Shown here: positions 1-7,469 of the stretch, piece by piece
How the letters are laid out: each line of letters begins with the position of its first letter
Numbering within the stretch: position 1 is the first letter of the stretch
NCBI GenBank assembly: GCA_016234495.1
Contig: JACRBI010000043.1
Span: 155,445-219,444 of the forward strand
DNA length: 64,000 bases
Reading direction: 5' to 3'
Origin: Chloroflexota bacterium
GTDB lineage: Bacteria; Chloroflexota; Anaerolineae; Anaerolineales; Villigracilaceae
The notes under the pieces: model-generated
What the model was told of the DNA's origin: nothing
The model's database searches: none
What the model saw: the letters and a program-made list of their open reading frames with translations, nothing else
Made by a program: the position numbers and the translations under genes

Positions 1-1
1 C

Positions 2-538
2 ATTGACTATTATTGGGTCAAGGAAATTGACAAACGCGCAATTCAACGCGAGGTTCTAAAACAACAACTGGCTTTTGCAAAAGAAATAAACAAGCCCGTC
101 ATCATTCACATGCGCGAGGAAAATGACGCGTGGTTCGGTGAAGCCTCGGTTGACCTGCTGAAAATTTTGGGAGAATGGCAAAGCAGTTTACATGGCTCGC
201 TTGCTGAAAAGCCCGGCGTGCTGCATTCGTTCAACGGAAATCTCGAAACAGCGCAAAAGGCAATTGCGCTTAATTTTTTCATCGGCATCACAGGCCCGCT
301 GACCTATAAAAATGCGGAGGAAAAGCGCGGGATTATCAGACAATTATCCCTTGACAAAATATTGATCGAGACCGATAGTCCATTCCTCGCGCCTGTGCCG
401 CATCGCGGCAAAAGGAACGAACCTGCCTTTGTTCATCATATTGCTGATAAAATAGCAGAAATCCATTCCAAAAGCCCTGCGGAGATCGCCGCCCTTACCA
501 CCGCCAACGCGGCGCGGCTCTTTGCATGGGGAGACTGA
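2..538 (+). CDS. TatD family metal-dependent hydrolase/DNase, 5' end outside window
   Basis: Open from the first bases of the window, so the N-terminal third (first metal-binding HxH motif) is missing. The visible part has IDYYW, then KPVIIHMRE (conserved IIH metal ligand segment), a LHSFNGN segment, GITGPLTYKN and the ETDSPFLAPVP motif that carries the last catalytic Asp. These are in the order found in TatD nucleases (usually about 260 aa). The family consists of divalent-metal deoxyribonucleases acting in the cytoplasm. The gene ends 1 nt before the TTG proposed as the start of the downstream polyprenyl synthase, so the two are probably co-transcribed. Family assignment is secure; the physiological substrate is not known. 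Confidence 0.9.
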   Translation: MDYYWVKEIDKRAIQREVLKQQLAFAKEINKPVIIHMREENDAWFGEASVDLLKILGEWQSSLHGSLAEKPGVLHSFNGNLETAQKAIALNFFIGITGPLTYKNAEEKRGIIRQLSLDKILIETDSPFLAPVPHRGKRNEPAFVHHIADKIAEIHSKSPAEIAALTTANAARLFAWGD

Positions 539-539
539 T

Positions 540-1505
540 TTGAACGCGGTAACTTTCCTTTCACCTGTAGTAGAAGAAATAAAACTCGTTGAAGAACGAA
601 TGCGCGCCCAGGCGGATGAATCACATCCCGACCTGCGTGCGGCTCTGGAGCATTTGCTCGCGGCTGGCGGCAAACGCGTCCGCCCGACCGTGAGCCTGCT
701 CGTCGGAAACATGCTGGGCGCGCCCCTTGAGAAACTCGTCACCCTCGGCGCGGCTGTCGAATTATTACACACCGCCACCCTCGTCCACGATGACCTGATC
801 GACGGCTCGCTGCTTCGGCGCGGCATGGCCACGTTGAACGCGCGCTGGTCGCCGCCTGCCACAGTTTTGACCGGCGACTTCCTTTTCGCGCGCGCGGCCA
901 AGCTAGCGGCAGAAACAGATCACCTGCCTCTGATGAAATTGTTTTCCGAAACACTGGCGACCATCGTCAACGGCGAACTCACGCAAATGTTCACCTCGCG
1001 CGGGCTGATCAACCGCGACAACTATTACAAACGCATCTACGCCAAGACCGCCTCCCTTTTCGAAATGACTTCCCGCGCCGCGGCCATGGTCAGCCCGGTG
1101 GACGAATCGGTCAACGAATCCATGCGCGATTTTGGATATCAGATCGGCATGGCATTTCAAATTGTGGACGACATCCTCGACTTCAACGGCGATCAGAACA
1201 CCGTCGGAAAACCGCTCGGGTCGGACCTGTTGAATGGTCTGGTAACCCTGCCAGCCATTTACTACGCTGAGGCCAATCCGGACGACCCGGACGTACTCTC
1301 CCTGCCGCAAGGCGGCTGGACAAACGATGAAAATATGACCCGCCTCGTGAACAATATCCGCGCGAGCAATTCATCCAAGCAGGCCATGCTCGAAGCCGAA
1401 CAGCACATTGACCGCGCCCTCGCGATATTGGCACCCATGGAAGCCTGCGCCGAACGCGACGCGCTGGAAAACCTCGCCAAATATATTGTGGATAGAAAAG
1501 TTTAG
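540..1505 (+). CDS. Polyprenyl (trans-isoprenyl) diphosphate synthase
   Basis: Condenses isopentenyl diphosphate with allylic diphosphates to make a polyprenyl chain, likely for quinone side chains or carotenoid/lipid precursors. About 321 aa. It shows the GGKRVRP substrate-binding segment (about residue 45), the first Asp-rich motif DDLID followed by LRRG, and the second motif DDILD after FQIV. I chose TTG 540 because GGGGAG at 528-533 lies 6 nt upstream; an in-frame TTG at 522 is an alternative. The gene starts directly after the TatD stop. Chain length cannot be read with certainty from the sequence, so no isp symbol is given. Confidence 0.92.
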   Translation: MNAVTFLSPVVEEIKLVEERMRAQADESHPDLRAALEHLLAAGGKRVRPTVSLLVGNMLGAPLEKLVTLGAAVELLHTATLVHDDLIDGSLLRRGMATLNARWSPPATVLTGDFLFARAAKLAAETDHLPLMKLFSETLATIVNGELTQMFTSRGLINRDNYYKRIYAKTASLFEMTSRAAAMVSPVDESVNESMRDFGYQIGMAFQIVDDILDFNGDQNTVGKPLGSDLLNGLVTLPAIYYAEANPDDPDVLSLPQGGWTNDENMTRLVNNIRASNSSKQAMLEAEQHIDRALAILAPMEACAERDALENLAKYIVDRKV

Positions 1506-1596
1506 TTAGTCCTCTAGTCTTCTGGTCTAGTAGTCGGATAGTCACTTGACGACCAGCAGACCAGTGGACCAGCAGACTACCCGACTATCTGACTAA
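1502..1596. repeat. Imperfect intergenic palindrome built from TAGTC units
   Basis: Between the polyprenyl synthase stop and yceD. The left part repeats TAGTC/CTGGTC units and the right part carries their inverted copies (ACCAG, GACTA), starting TTAG and ending CTAA. It overlaps the stop codon of the upstream gene. It is one of about ten elements in the window with the same design: a short unit repeated about three times, followed by inverted copies. Confidence 0.7.
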
Positions 1597-1602
1597 ATTC
1601 CC

Positions 1603-2109
1603 ATGCCCAGCCCTAAAAAACCATTCCGCATAAATGTTGGTTTTATCGCCCACGAAGAGATCGGGCGTAATCACGACTTCCCATTTGAATTTGAGAAGAT
1701 CGTCCTCGGCGATGACCTTGAACTGCGCAACTTCGACGGCATTGTCAACATCGGCAGAACACCGCAAGGTCTGGTTCTGCAAGCAGACTTCTCAGCCGAA
1801 ACCAAATTAATATGCGTCCGCTGTTTGCAGGAATACGAGCATAAGCTTGACTGGTCATTCACCGAGCTTTACGCATTTGACAAACGCTCCGAAACTGACT
1901 CGGGCTTGATTCTGCCTGAAGACGGTCATATCGACCTGGCTGAAATGCTCCGCGATTATGCGCTTTTGGAAGTGCCCATCAGCCCGATCTGCAAACCTGA
2001 CTGCCAGGGTTTATGCGCCGAATGCGGGCAGAATCTAAACGAGAAAGATTGCGGGCATAGTCCCGAAGAAAACGATTCGCCGTTTGCCAAACTCAAGGAT
2101 TTGCTTTAA
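1603..2109 (+). CDS. YceD/DUF177 family protein
   Basis: 168 aa. The first half is an acidic beta-rich region with a CVRC pair (about residue 68). The C-terminal part has the typical CKPDC-GLCAECGQNLN-CGH cysteine cluster and ends in PFAKLKDLL, as in YceD proteins. In most bacteria yceD is followed by rpmF (ribosomal protein L32) and the product is linked to 23S rRNA/large-subunit biogenesis. Here rpmF is absent and a strong terminator follows at once, so L32 must be encoded elsewhere. No clear Shine-Dalgarno precedes ATG 1603. Confidence 0.88.
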   Translation: MPSPKKPFRINVGFIAHEEIGRNHDFPFEFEKIVLGDDLELRNFDGIVNIGRTPQGLVLQADFSAETKLICVRCLQEYEHKLDWSFTELYAFDKRSETDSGLILPEDGHIDLAEMLRDYALLEVPISPICKPDCQGLCAECGQNLNEKDCGHSPEENDSPFAKLKDLL

Positions 2110-2111
2110 CC

Positions 2112-2153
2112 AAATGACAGTCACCCGCTTCACAAGGTGACTGTCATTTTTTT
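2112..2153 (+). terminator. Rho-independent terminator after yceD
   Basis: Perfect 14-bp stem (AAATGACAGTCACC at 2112-2125 with its complement at 2136-2149), 10-nt loop, T run to 2153. It ends 2 nt before ATG 2156 of the next gene, so that gene needs its own promoter, a later start, or readthrough. Confidence 0.93.
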
Positions 2154-2155
2154 CT

Positions 2156-3364
2156 ATGAAATATTCCATAACAAAGATACCGGGAATTTTAGTCACCATC
2201 ATTCTCCTTGGCGGAATGATCTTCCTGCGGACGCGGCAAAGCTACGCAAACTTTGATTCCAAAAATTCCAATTTCTCGTTCTTCTGGCTGGCGGGGCGCA
2301 TGGTGCTGGACGGCGAAAATCCCTACGACCCGACGCAATATCTCGCAGGCCATGACAAACATGAAATTGAGTGGCGGCCCAACAAGATATTCCCCTACCC
2401 GCTGCCGCTCGCGCTCATTTGTGTGCCGCTCGGATTTCTGTCCATAGACAATGCCTACATACTTTGGACGGCACTCACATTACTTATCACCGCAGCGACC
2501 ATTTTCATTTTATTGCGCCAGTGGGAATCCGCCGCGCATCAAAGGTTGTTCATCCCTGTTTTTGTTTTCATGCTTTTTTTCGGTCCACATTACCTGACCC
2601 TGCACAGCGGCGCCATCAGCGCATTCACGGTATTGATAATCCTCTCCGCCATTCTTTTGCTGGAAAAAGAAAAATCCCTCGCGGCCGGCATCGTCCTTTC
2701 ATTGACCATGCTCAAGCCGCCGCAAGGGTTGACCATTTTATTGCTGGCGGGAATTTGGTTTCTCGCGCGCCGTGACTGGAAGGCAATCCTCGGCGCAGCG
2801 ATTGGCGGAGCAGCATTATTATTAATTGGAATGATTCAAGACCCAATGTGGATTGAAAAATTTCGCGGCGCAGGCCAGGCCGTAATGGATCGGACTCTCG
2901 GAGTGCATTCGAATGTCTGGGCATTTGCCTACTTGATTTGCAGGGGAACGTCACCCTGCTCCGCGCTTCTGGGCGGGGCTTTGGGGCTGCTTCTGCTTTC
3001 GTTGAGTGGATTCTTCCTTTGGCAGACTCAACCCAAAGTCACGGCATGGGAGGCGTTCAATGTCATCATCCCCGCTGCATTCGTCTCCACGATTTATCTT
3101 TGGTCGTATGACCAGCTTCCGTACATCATCCCGATTGTGTGGATCGCCGGCACGCTCGTCAAACAGACGAAGAGCTATTTATCTGCGTTTATTTTTCTAA
3201 TCGCGCTCGACCTGTTTTCGCTCTTTGCGCTTTCGCAACATGCAGCAACCTCCAAAGACTTGTGGAGTTTGGGGAATTCAATTCTTGTGCTGGGAATGGC
3301 GGTTGCGTTATTGGCTCAGCGGATCAAGTTCAATCCTGCGAAAGATATTCCTCGACGCGCGTGA
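2156..3364 (+). CDS. GT87 (DUF2029)-like polytopic membrane glycosyltransferase
   Basis: 402 aa with about ten hydrophobic membrane segments. The segment FFWLAGRMVLDGENPYDPTQY after the first membrane helix is the typical GT87/DUF2029 signature. Members of this family use polyprenyl-phosphate sugars to modify lipids or glycans outside the membrane; the substrate here is unknown. ATG 2156 lies right against the upstream terminator, and ATG 2217 is a possible later start. The last 35 nt overlap the 3' end of the convergent histidine kinase gene. Confidence 0.75.
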   Translation: MKYSITKIPGILVTIILLGGMIFLRTRQSYANFDSKNSNFSFFWLAGRMVLDGENPYDPTQYLAGHDKHEIEWRPNKIFPYPLPLALICVPLGFLSIDNAYILWTALTLLITAATIFILLRQWESAAHQRLFIPVFVFMLFFGPHYLTLHSGAISAFTVLIILSAILLLEKEKSLAAGIVLSLTMLKPPQGLTILLLAGIWFLARRDWKAILGAAIGGAALLLIGMIQDPMWIEKFRGAGQAVMDRTLGVHSNVWAFAYLICRGTSPCSALLGGALGLLLLSLSGFFLWQTQPKVTAWEAFNVIIPAAFVSTIYLWSYDQLPYIIPIVWIAGTLVKQTKSYLSAFIFLIALDLFSLFALSQHAATSKDLWSLGNSILVLGMAVALLAQRIKFNPAKDIPRRA

Positions 3365-6300
3365 TCTCGCTTTCGATCTGCTCGACCAGCCCGGAGGCGT
3401 CAGCCAGATTATTTTGTTTGCCGCACAGCTCAAGTTTTGCAGAATATACCGCCAGCGGACCCGCGTTGAAGTTCATGGATAATCCTTTGAGGTTATGAGC
3501 CAGCCTGCCAAGCTTTTCGATCTCGCCTGCCTGCAAAGCAGACTTTAATTCTACAACACGCTCCGGCAGGTGATCTTTGAATTCCATGCACATTTCCATC
3601 ATGAAGGCGCGGTCGCCGTCAAACCGAAAGAGCGCGCCGTCAAGGTCGACGGGCAATTCTTCAGCGGGGAAATCTGCCTGAAAAACAGAAGCAGGCTTGG
3701 GCGCGTCAAATGATGCGGCGAGGGCGCTTTCTCCAAACCATCCAGCAGAAAATGCCGGGGAATAATCCTGCTGGGCGTCGGGCGATGATTCGGTTTGGAT
3801 TATTTTTTCAGGTTCGTTCTGCTGAGTCCAGCGGTCGAGAGCATTCAATAACACGCGCGGTTCGAGCGGCTTGGTGACGTAGTCGTCCATACCGGCGTCG
3901 ATGCAGCGGTCGCGGTCACCTGCCATGGCATGGGCGGTCATGGCAATGATCGGAATGTGCCGCCCGGCGCTCTGCTCCCAATTGCGTACCTCGCGGGTCG
4001 CTTCAAATCCATCCATGTCTGGCATCTGCACATCCATGAGGATGGCGCTGTAATGGTTGGCTTGCACCCGTTCAAGGACATGCGCGCCTGTGTCCACTGC
4101 ATCCACCGAGTAACCGGCTTTTTGCAGAAGGACGATGGCTAGTTTTTGATTGACAGGGTTATCTTCTGCCAGCAACAGGCGAAGGTTATCTTTTCTTTTC
4201 TCGGCAAGCAGGTGGCGGGTAATGATGCTCGGAGGTTGTTCTTCCGGGCGCCCCAGCACTGCGATCACTGCATCAAAAAGCATTTGCTGTTTGACAGGTT
4301 TGAGTAAATAGCCAGAGCAGCCAAGCGCTTCAAGGCGCACCGCGTCGCCGCGCTGTCCCATGGAAGTGAGAATCAGGATCTTGGCGTCTTTTACTGACGG
4401 GTCGCTTTTGATTGCGCGGGCTGTCTGTTCGCCGTCCATGCCGGGCATTTGCATGTCCAGCAAAATGATGTGGTACGGGTCGCCTGCCCGATAAGCATTG
4501 CGCAGAACTTCGAGGGCTTTCGCGCCGCTGGAGACTGCGTCTACCCGCGAGCCGAGGGCTTCGACATTCTTGGTAAGCACCATGCGGTTGGTCTGATTAT
4601 CGTCCACAACCAGTACACGGGCATGTAACAAATTAACGGGGCTGGGCGAAAGCGGGGCTGTTTCGCGTTTTTCAGCAGGCTGTTTCTCAAATTTGACGTC
4701 AAACCAGAAAGTGGTGCCGACGCCGGGTGTGCTGTTCAACCCGATCTTGCCGCGCATGATCTCGACCAGCTGTTTTGAAATTGTCAGGCCAAGTCCGGTT
4801 CCGCCATATGTGCGGGTGGTGGAACCGTCAGCTTGAGTAAAACGTTCAAACACAGCAGCCTGCCGGTCATAGGGGATTCCGATGCCTGTATCCTGTACTG
4901 AAAAGTGGATGGTGGCGTATTTTTCCGATTGCTCGATGGTGTCAGCGCGGATGATGATCTCGCCCTGATGGGTGAATTTGATGGCGTTCCCTAGCAGGTT
5001 GACCAAGACCTGCCTTAAGCGGCCCGGGTCGCCCCGCAAATTTGTGGTGAGGTCGGGGTCGATCAGGCAGGCGATCTCAAGTCCTTTGTCCTGCGCGCGT
5101 TTGGCAAGCGTGTAAGCCACGTCCTCGACCGCGTTTCGCAAATTGAAGTTGATGTCTTCGAGCGCAAGCTTGCCGGATTCGATCTTCGAGAAATCGAGGA
5201 TGTCATTTAGCAGCGAAAGCAATGCTTCGGCGCTGTGCAGTGATGTTTGCAGATAATCCCTTTGTTCAGCAGTGAGTTGTGTATCCAGCGCAAGTTCAAG
5301 CATGCCCATCACGCCATTCATGGGCGTGCGGATCTCATGACTCATGTTCGCGAGGAATTCGCTCTTGGCGCGGTTGGATTCTTCAGCCTCGCGTTGGGCA
5401 TGGATCAGTTCCGAAATGTCATGGTACATTGCCAACATGCCGGTCTTGTGTCCTTTTACAAAAACGGGGACTCCAAAAATCTCGACATCGACCAGAGAAC
5501 CGTCATGCCGTTTCCGCTTTCCGATGGCGTGGACTGCATGGGTCGAAACGGCTTGAGTATATCCAACGGCTTCTTCGCGGGTTGTTGAATCAGTTATAAG
5601 CTCATCCAGGCTGGCGCCGATAATGTCAGCGCTTGAATATCCATACAAGTCTTCAAAAGCGGGATTGCTGGATAAAATCTTTTCCTCGTTATCCAGCACA
5701 ACAATCGCCACCGGGCTATTCTGGACAAGGGATTCGAAGTATTGCTTCTGTCGTACCAATTCGGCGGCGTTCCGCTTGGATTCGGTGATGTCGCGCGCAA
5801 CCCAGATCACTGAATCAGATGTCATGGGTGAGACGTTGGCTGAGAACCAGGTTTCCCTGCCATTAATCAGAATGCTGTATTCTACAATCGTCAGCGTGCC
5901 AGCTTCAAGTGTGCGGTGAATATTCTCAAGGAAGAATTGAGCCTGCTCGGGCGGGAAGGTTTCACCCACGGTCTTGCCCAGCAATTCAAGCGGCGGACGG
6001 GATAATTTGGATTGGTCGGTTTGGGCAATCTTTAAATACCGCCCTTCTGAACTGTAGACAATGATGACATCGGTCATCGCTGAAAAGAGCGCCCGCATTT
6101 GAGACTCAGAAGCGCTGAGCGCTTCCAAAGCTTCTTTGCGCGCTGTGATGTCTTCTTTGACTGCGAGGTAATGGGTAATTTCGCCGACATCATTGGTGAT
6201 TGGCGAGATCGTCGCAGACTCCCAGTACAGTTCCCCGTTTTTCTTCTTATTCTGAAATTCACCGTGCCACTCCCCTCCCGATGTGATCGTTTCCCATAAG

Positions 6301-7064
6301 GACTTATATTCTTCTCCGGAGGTGTGGCCTGATTTAAAGATACGGGTATGCTTCCCAATTACTTCCTCGAGGGCATAGCCTGTTGTCTCGGTAAATTTCT
6401 TGTTTGCATATTCGATGTTTCCGTTCATGTCAGAAATGACGATCGTGGATCCGCTTTGCTCGACCGCGCGTGATAACTTGCGTAATTGCTCATTTGCCTG
6501 GATGCGCTCGGTAATGTCGTGCATGACACAGACCACATTCTTTTGAATATTTCCGATCTTGATCGGATAAAAATTCACATCGTAGATTCGTCCCAGCCAA
6601 AGGAATTCATGTCCGGTAGAATTGGCGTCGCCCAAATCTTTTAGCAAGTCGGTGGTGCCCAGAACGTCAGCCAATTGCCGCCCAATCACTTTTTGGAAAC
6701 TCAGGTTTAGCCTGTCGACCACGGCATGATTGCAGCGCAGGATTCTCCCGCCTTTATCAGTAACGATGACCAGGTCAGAGAGCGAATCGAACGTGGTCTC
6801 CCATTCCTTTTTGCTGTGGGAAATGGTCGAATATAGGTTGCGTTGTTGTCCCACCAACCCAAACAAAACTCCAAGGACAAATGGGGCGAGGTCTACGATG
6901 TAAAATATTTTTTGCGTTTGGTGAATATATAGGAGCGACCAATACGAAGCAGGCAAGTGTTCTGCCTGAATTTGTAAAAAGAGAGCTGATAATGGAAATA
7001 TTAACCCCACGAGAAATCCCAAAAAGCCAAACAGATACAGCGTGCGGTTCCTATACCAAACCAT
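3330..7064 (-). CDS. Multi-PAS hybrid sensor histidine kinase with two receiver domains and an HPt domain
   Basis: 1244 aa, a whole phosphorelay in one protein. Order: two N-terminal membrane helices (about residues 10-30 and 50-70); four PAS/PAC-type sensor domains up to about residue 560; HisKA with the phospho-acceptor His near residue 575 (FLANMSHEIRTPMNG); HATPase_c with DTGIGI and GGTGLGL boxes; receiver 1 (VVDDNQTN, LLDMQMPGMDG, Asp near 868); receiver 2 (LAEDNPVNQ, LMDVQMPDMDG, Asp near 1009); HPt with AHNLKG, His near 1189. Start ATG 7064 is supported by GGAGGAG just upstream. The signal is unknown and no partner output regulator is adjacent. Divergent from the metG leader. Confidence 0.95.
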   Translation of the reverse strand: MVWYRNRTLYLFGFLGFLVGLIFPLSALFLQIQAEHLPASYWSLLYIHQTQKIFYIVDLAPFVLGVLFGLVGQQRNLYSTISHSKKEWETTFDSLSDLVIVTDKGGRILRCNHAVVDRLNLSFQKVIGRQLADVLGTTDLLKDLGDANSTGHEFLWLGRIYDVNFYPIKIGNIQKNVVCVMHDITERIQANEQLRKLSRAVEQSGSTIVISDMNGNIEYANKKFTETTGYALEEVIGKHTRIFKSGHTSGEEYKSLWETITSGGEWHGEFQNKKKNGELYWESATISPITNDVGEITHYLAVKEDITARKEALEALSASESQMRALFSAMTDVIIVYSSEGRYLKIAQTDQSKLSRPPLELLGKTVGETFPPEQAQFFLENIHRTLEAGTLTIVEYSILINGRETWFSANVSPMTSDSVIWVARDITESKRNAAELVRQKQYFESLVQNSPVAIVVLDNEEKILSSNPAFEDLYGYSSADIIGASLDELITDSTTREEAVGYTQAVSTHAVHAIGKRKRHDGSLVDVEIFGVPVFVKGHKTGMLAMYHDISELIHAQREAEESNRAKSEFLANMSHEIRTPMNGVMGMLELALDTQLTAEQRDYLQTSLHSAEALLSLLNDILDFSKIESGKLALEDINFNLRNAVEDVAYTLAKRAQDKGLEIACLIDPDLTTNLRGDPGRLRQVLVNLLGNAIKFTHQGEIIIRADTIEQSEKYATIHFSVQDTGIGIPYDRQAAVFERFTQADGSTTRTYGGTGLGLTISKQLVEIMRGKIGLNSTPGVGTTFWFDVKFEKQPAEKRETAPLSPSPVNLLHARVLVVDDNQTNRMVLTKNVEALGSRVDAVSSGAKALEVLRNAYRAGDPYHIILLDMQMPGMDGEQTARAIKSDPSVKDAKILILTSMGQRGDAVRLEALGCSGYLLKPVKQQMLFDAVIAVLGRPEEQPPSIITRHLLAEKRKDNLRLLLAEDNPVNQKLAIVLLQKAGYSVDAVDTGAHVLERVQANHYSAILMDVQMPDMDGFEATREVRNWEQSAGRHIPIIAMTAHAMAGDRDRCIDAGMDDYVTKPLEPRVLLNALDRWTQQNEPEKIIQTESSPDAQQDYSPAFSAGWFGESALAASFDAPKPASVFQADFPAEELPVDLDGALFRFDGDRAFMMEMCMEFKDHLPERVVELKSALQAGEIEKLGRLAHNLKGLSMNFNAGPLAVYSAKLELCGKQNNLADASGLVEQIESEITRVEEYLSQD

Positions 7065-7171
7065 GGCTCCTCCGGCAAAATCAAAGGAATATGTAATTTT
7101 TCAGAGCCAAGTTTAACATACACCAGCCTAACTGGTATGATAAATATCACATAAATTTTTTGGATTCGGGC

Positions 7172-7200
7172 TTGCACCGCGAGGCAGGTCATAGTAAACT
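7172..7200 (+). promoter_or_regulatory. Sigma70-type promoter of the metG leader
   Basis: TTGCAC (7172-7177), 17-nt spacer, TAAACT (7195-7200). The leader-peptide ATG starts only 8 nt after the -10 box, so the transcript would begin at or next to this ATG (leaderless), like several other genes in the window. Confidence 0.7.
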
Positions 7201-7207
7201 ACGCGCT

Positions 7208-7306
7208 ATGAAGTCCAGACCTGCTTATCCAATGGTGACAACGACCATGGCCATGCGCATAATGCAAATGGAGATGTACTGCCGCGCCGAGTGGAAAGCA
7301 CGTTAG
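7208..7306 (+). CDS. Methionine-rich leader peptide of metG (attenuation peptide)
   Basis: 32 codons, ATG 7208 to TAG 7304-7306. Seven of 32 residues are Met (positions 1, 9, 14, 16, 19, 21, 23), six of them clustered in a 15-codon stretch directly after pairing region 1. A short Met-loaded ORF between a promoter and an intrinsic terminator upstream of methionyl-tRNA synthetase is what a ribosome-sensing attenuator needs: scarcity of charged tRNA-Met would stall the ribosome in this stretch. No SD is visible and the ATG is probably at the very 5' end of the RNA. Not a conserved protein family; the peptide itself is expected to be non-functional. Confidence 0.8.
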   Translation: MKSRPAYPMVTTTMAMRIMQMEMYCRAEWKAR

Positions 7307-7357
7307 GTCTACACACCTGAACGAAAACGGGCTGTCCATTTCGCGGACGGCCTTTTT
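7223..7357 (+). promoter_or_regulatory. Transcription attenuator of metG (regions 1:2, 2:3, 3:4)
   Basis: Region 1 GCTTATCCA (7223-7231) pairs with region 2 TGGAAAGC (7292-7299): 8 bp with one bulged A. Region 2 extended, CGAGTGGAAAGC (7288-7299), pairs with region 3 GCTGTCCATTTCG (7331-7343) with one mismatch and one bulge (antiterminator). Region 3 (7330-7337) alternatively pairs with region 4 GGACGGCC (7345-7352), followed by TTTTTG (terminator). The Met codons start right after region 1, and the leader stop codon lies just past region 2. So a ribosome stalled at Met codons frees region 2 for antitermination, and a ribosome at the stop codon covers it and allows termination. Confidence 0.8.
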
Positions 7358-7361
7358 GTTT
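7330..7361 (+). terminator. Attenuator terminator in the metG leader
   Basis: GGCTGTCC (7330-7337) pairs with GGACGGCC (7345-7352), with one G-T wobble, a 7-nt loop and a T-rich tail TTTTTGTTT. It lies 23 nt after the leader-peptide stop and about 110 nt before metG. Confidence 0.85.
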
Positions 7362-7370
7362 GTAAATACA

Positions 7371-7457
7371 TTTTTCACCACGAAGTACACAAAGGGGCAC
7401 AAAGGATTAAAACGAACTTCCTTAGTGATACTTGGTGACCCTTTGTGGTAAAAAAAT
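7371..7457. repeat. Intergenic palindrome, CACCACGAAG type
   Basis: Left arm TTTTTCACCACGAAG then ACACAAAGG and CACAAAGG units; right arm ends CCCTTTGTGGTAAAAAAA, the inverted counterpart. It lies between the attenuator terminator and metG. Arms are imperfect and composed of about three related 10-11 nt units, the design shared by the elements at 23904, 46203, 53571 and 56745. Confidence 0.7.
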
Positions 7458-7469
7458 ATGGAGGCACGA

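Noticed and set aside
344..901. 185-aa open frame on the minus strand
   Set aside because: Antisense to TatD and polyprenyl synthase, both with clear family motifs; composition is Arg/Ser-rich as usual for shadow frames.
7065..7469. T-box or SAM riboswitch upstream of metG
   Set aside because: No TGGNACCGCG T-box bulge and no SAM-I core; the Met-codon leader with three exclusive hairpins explains the region better.
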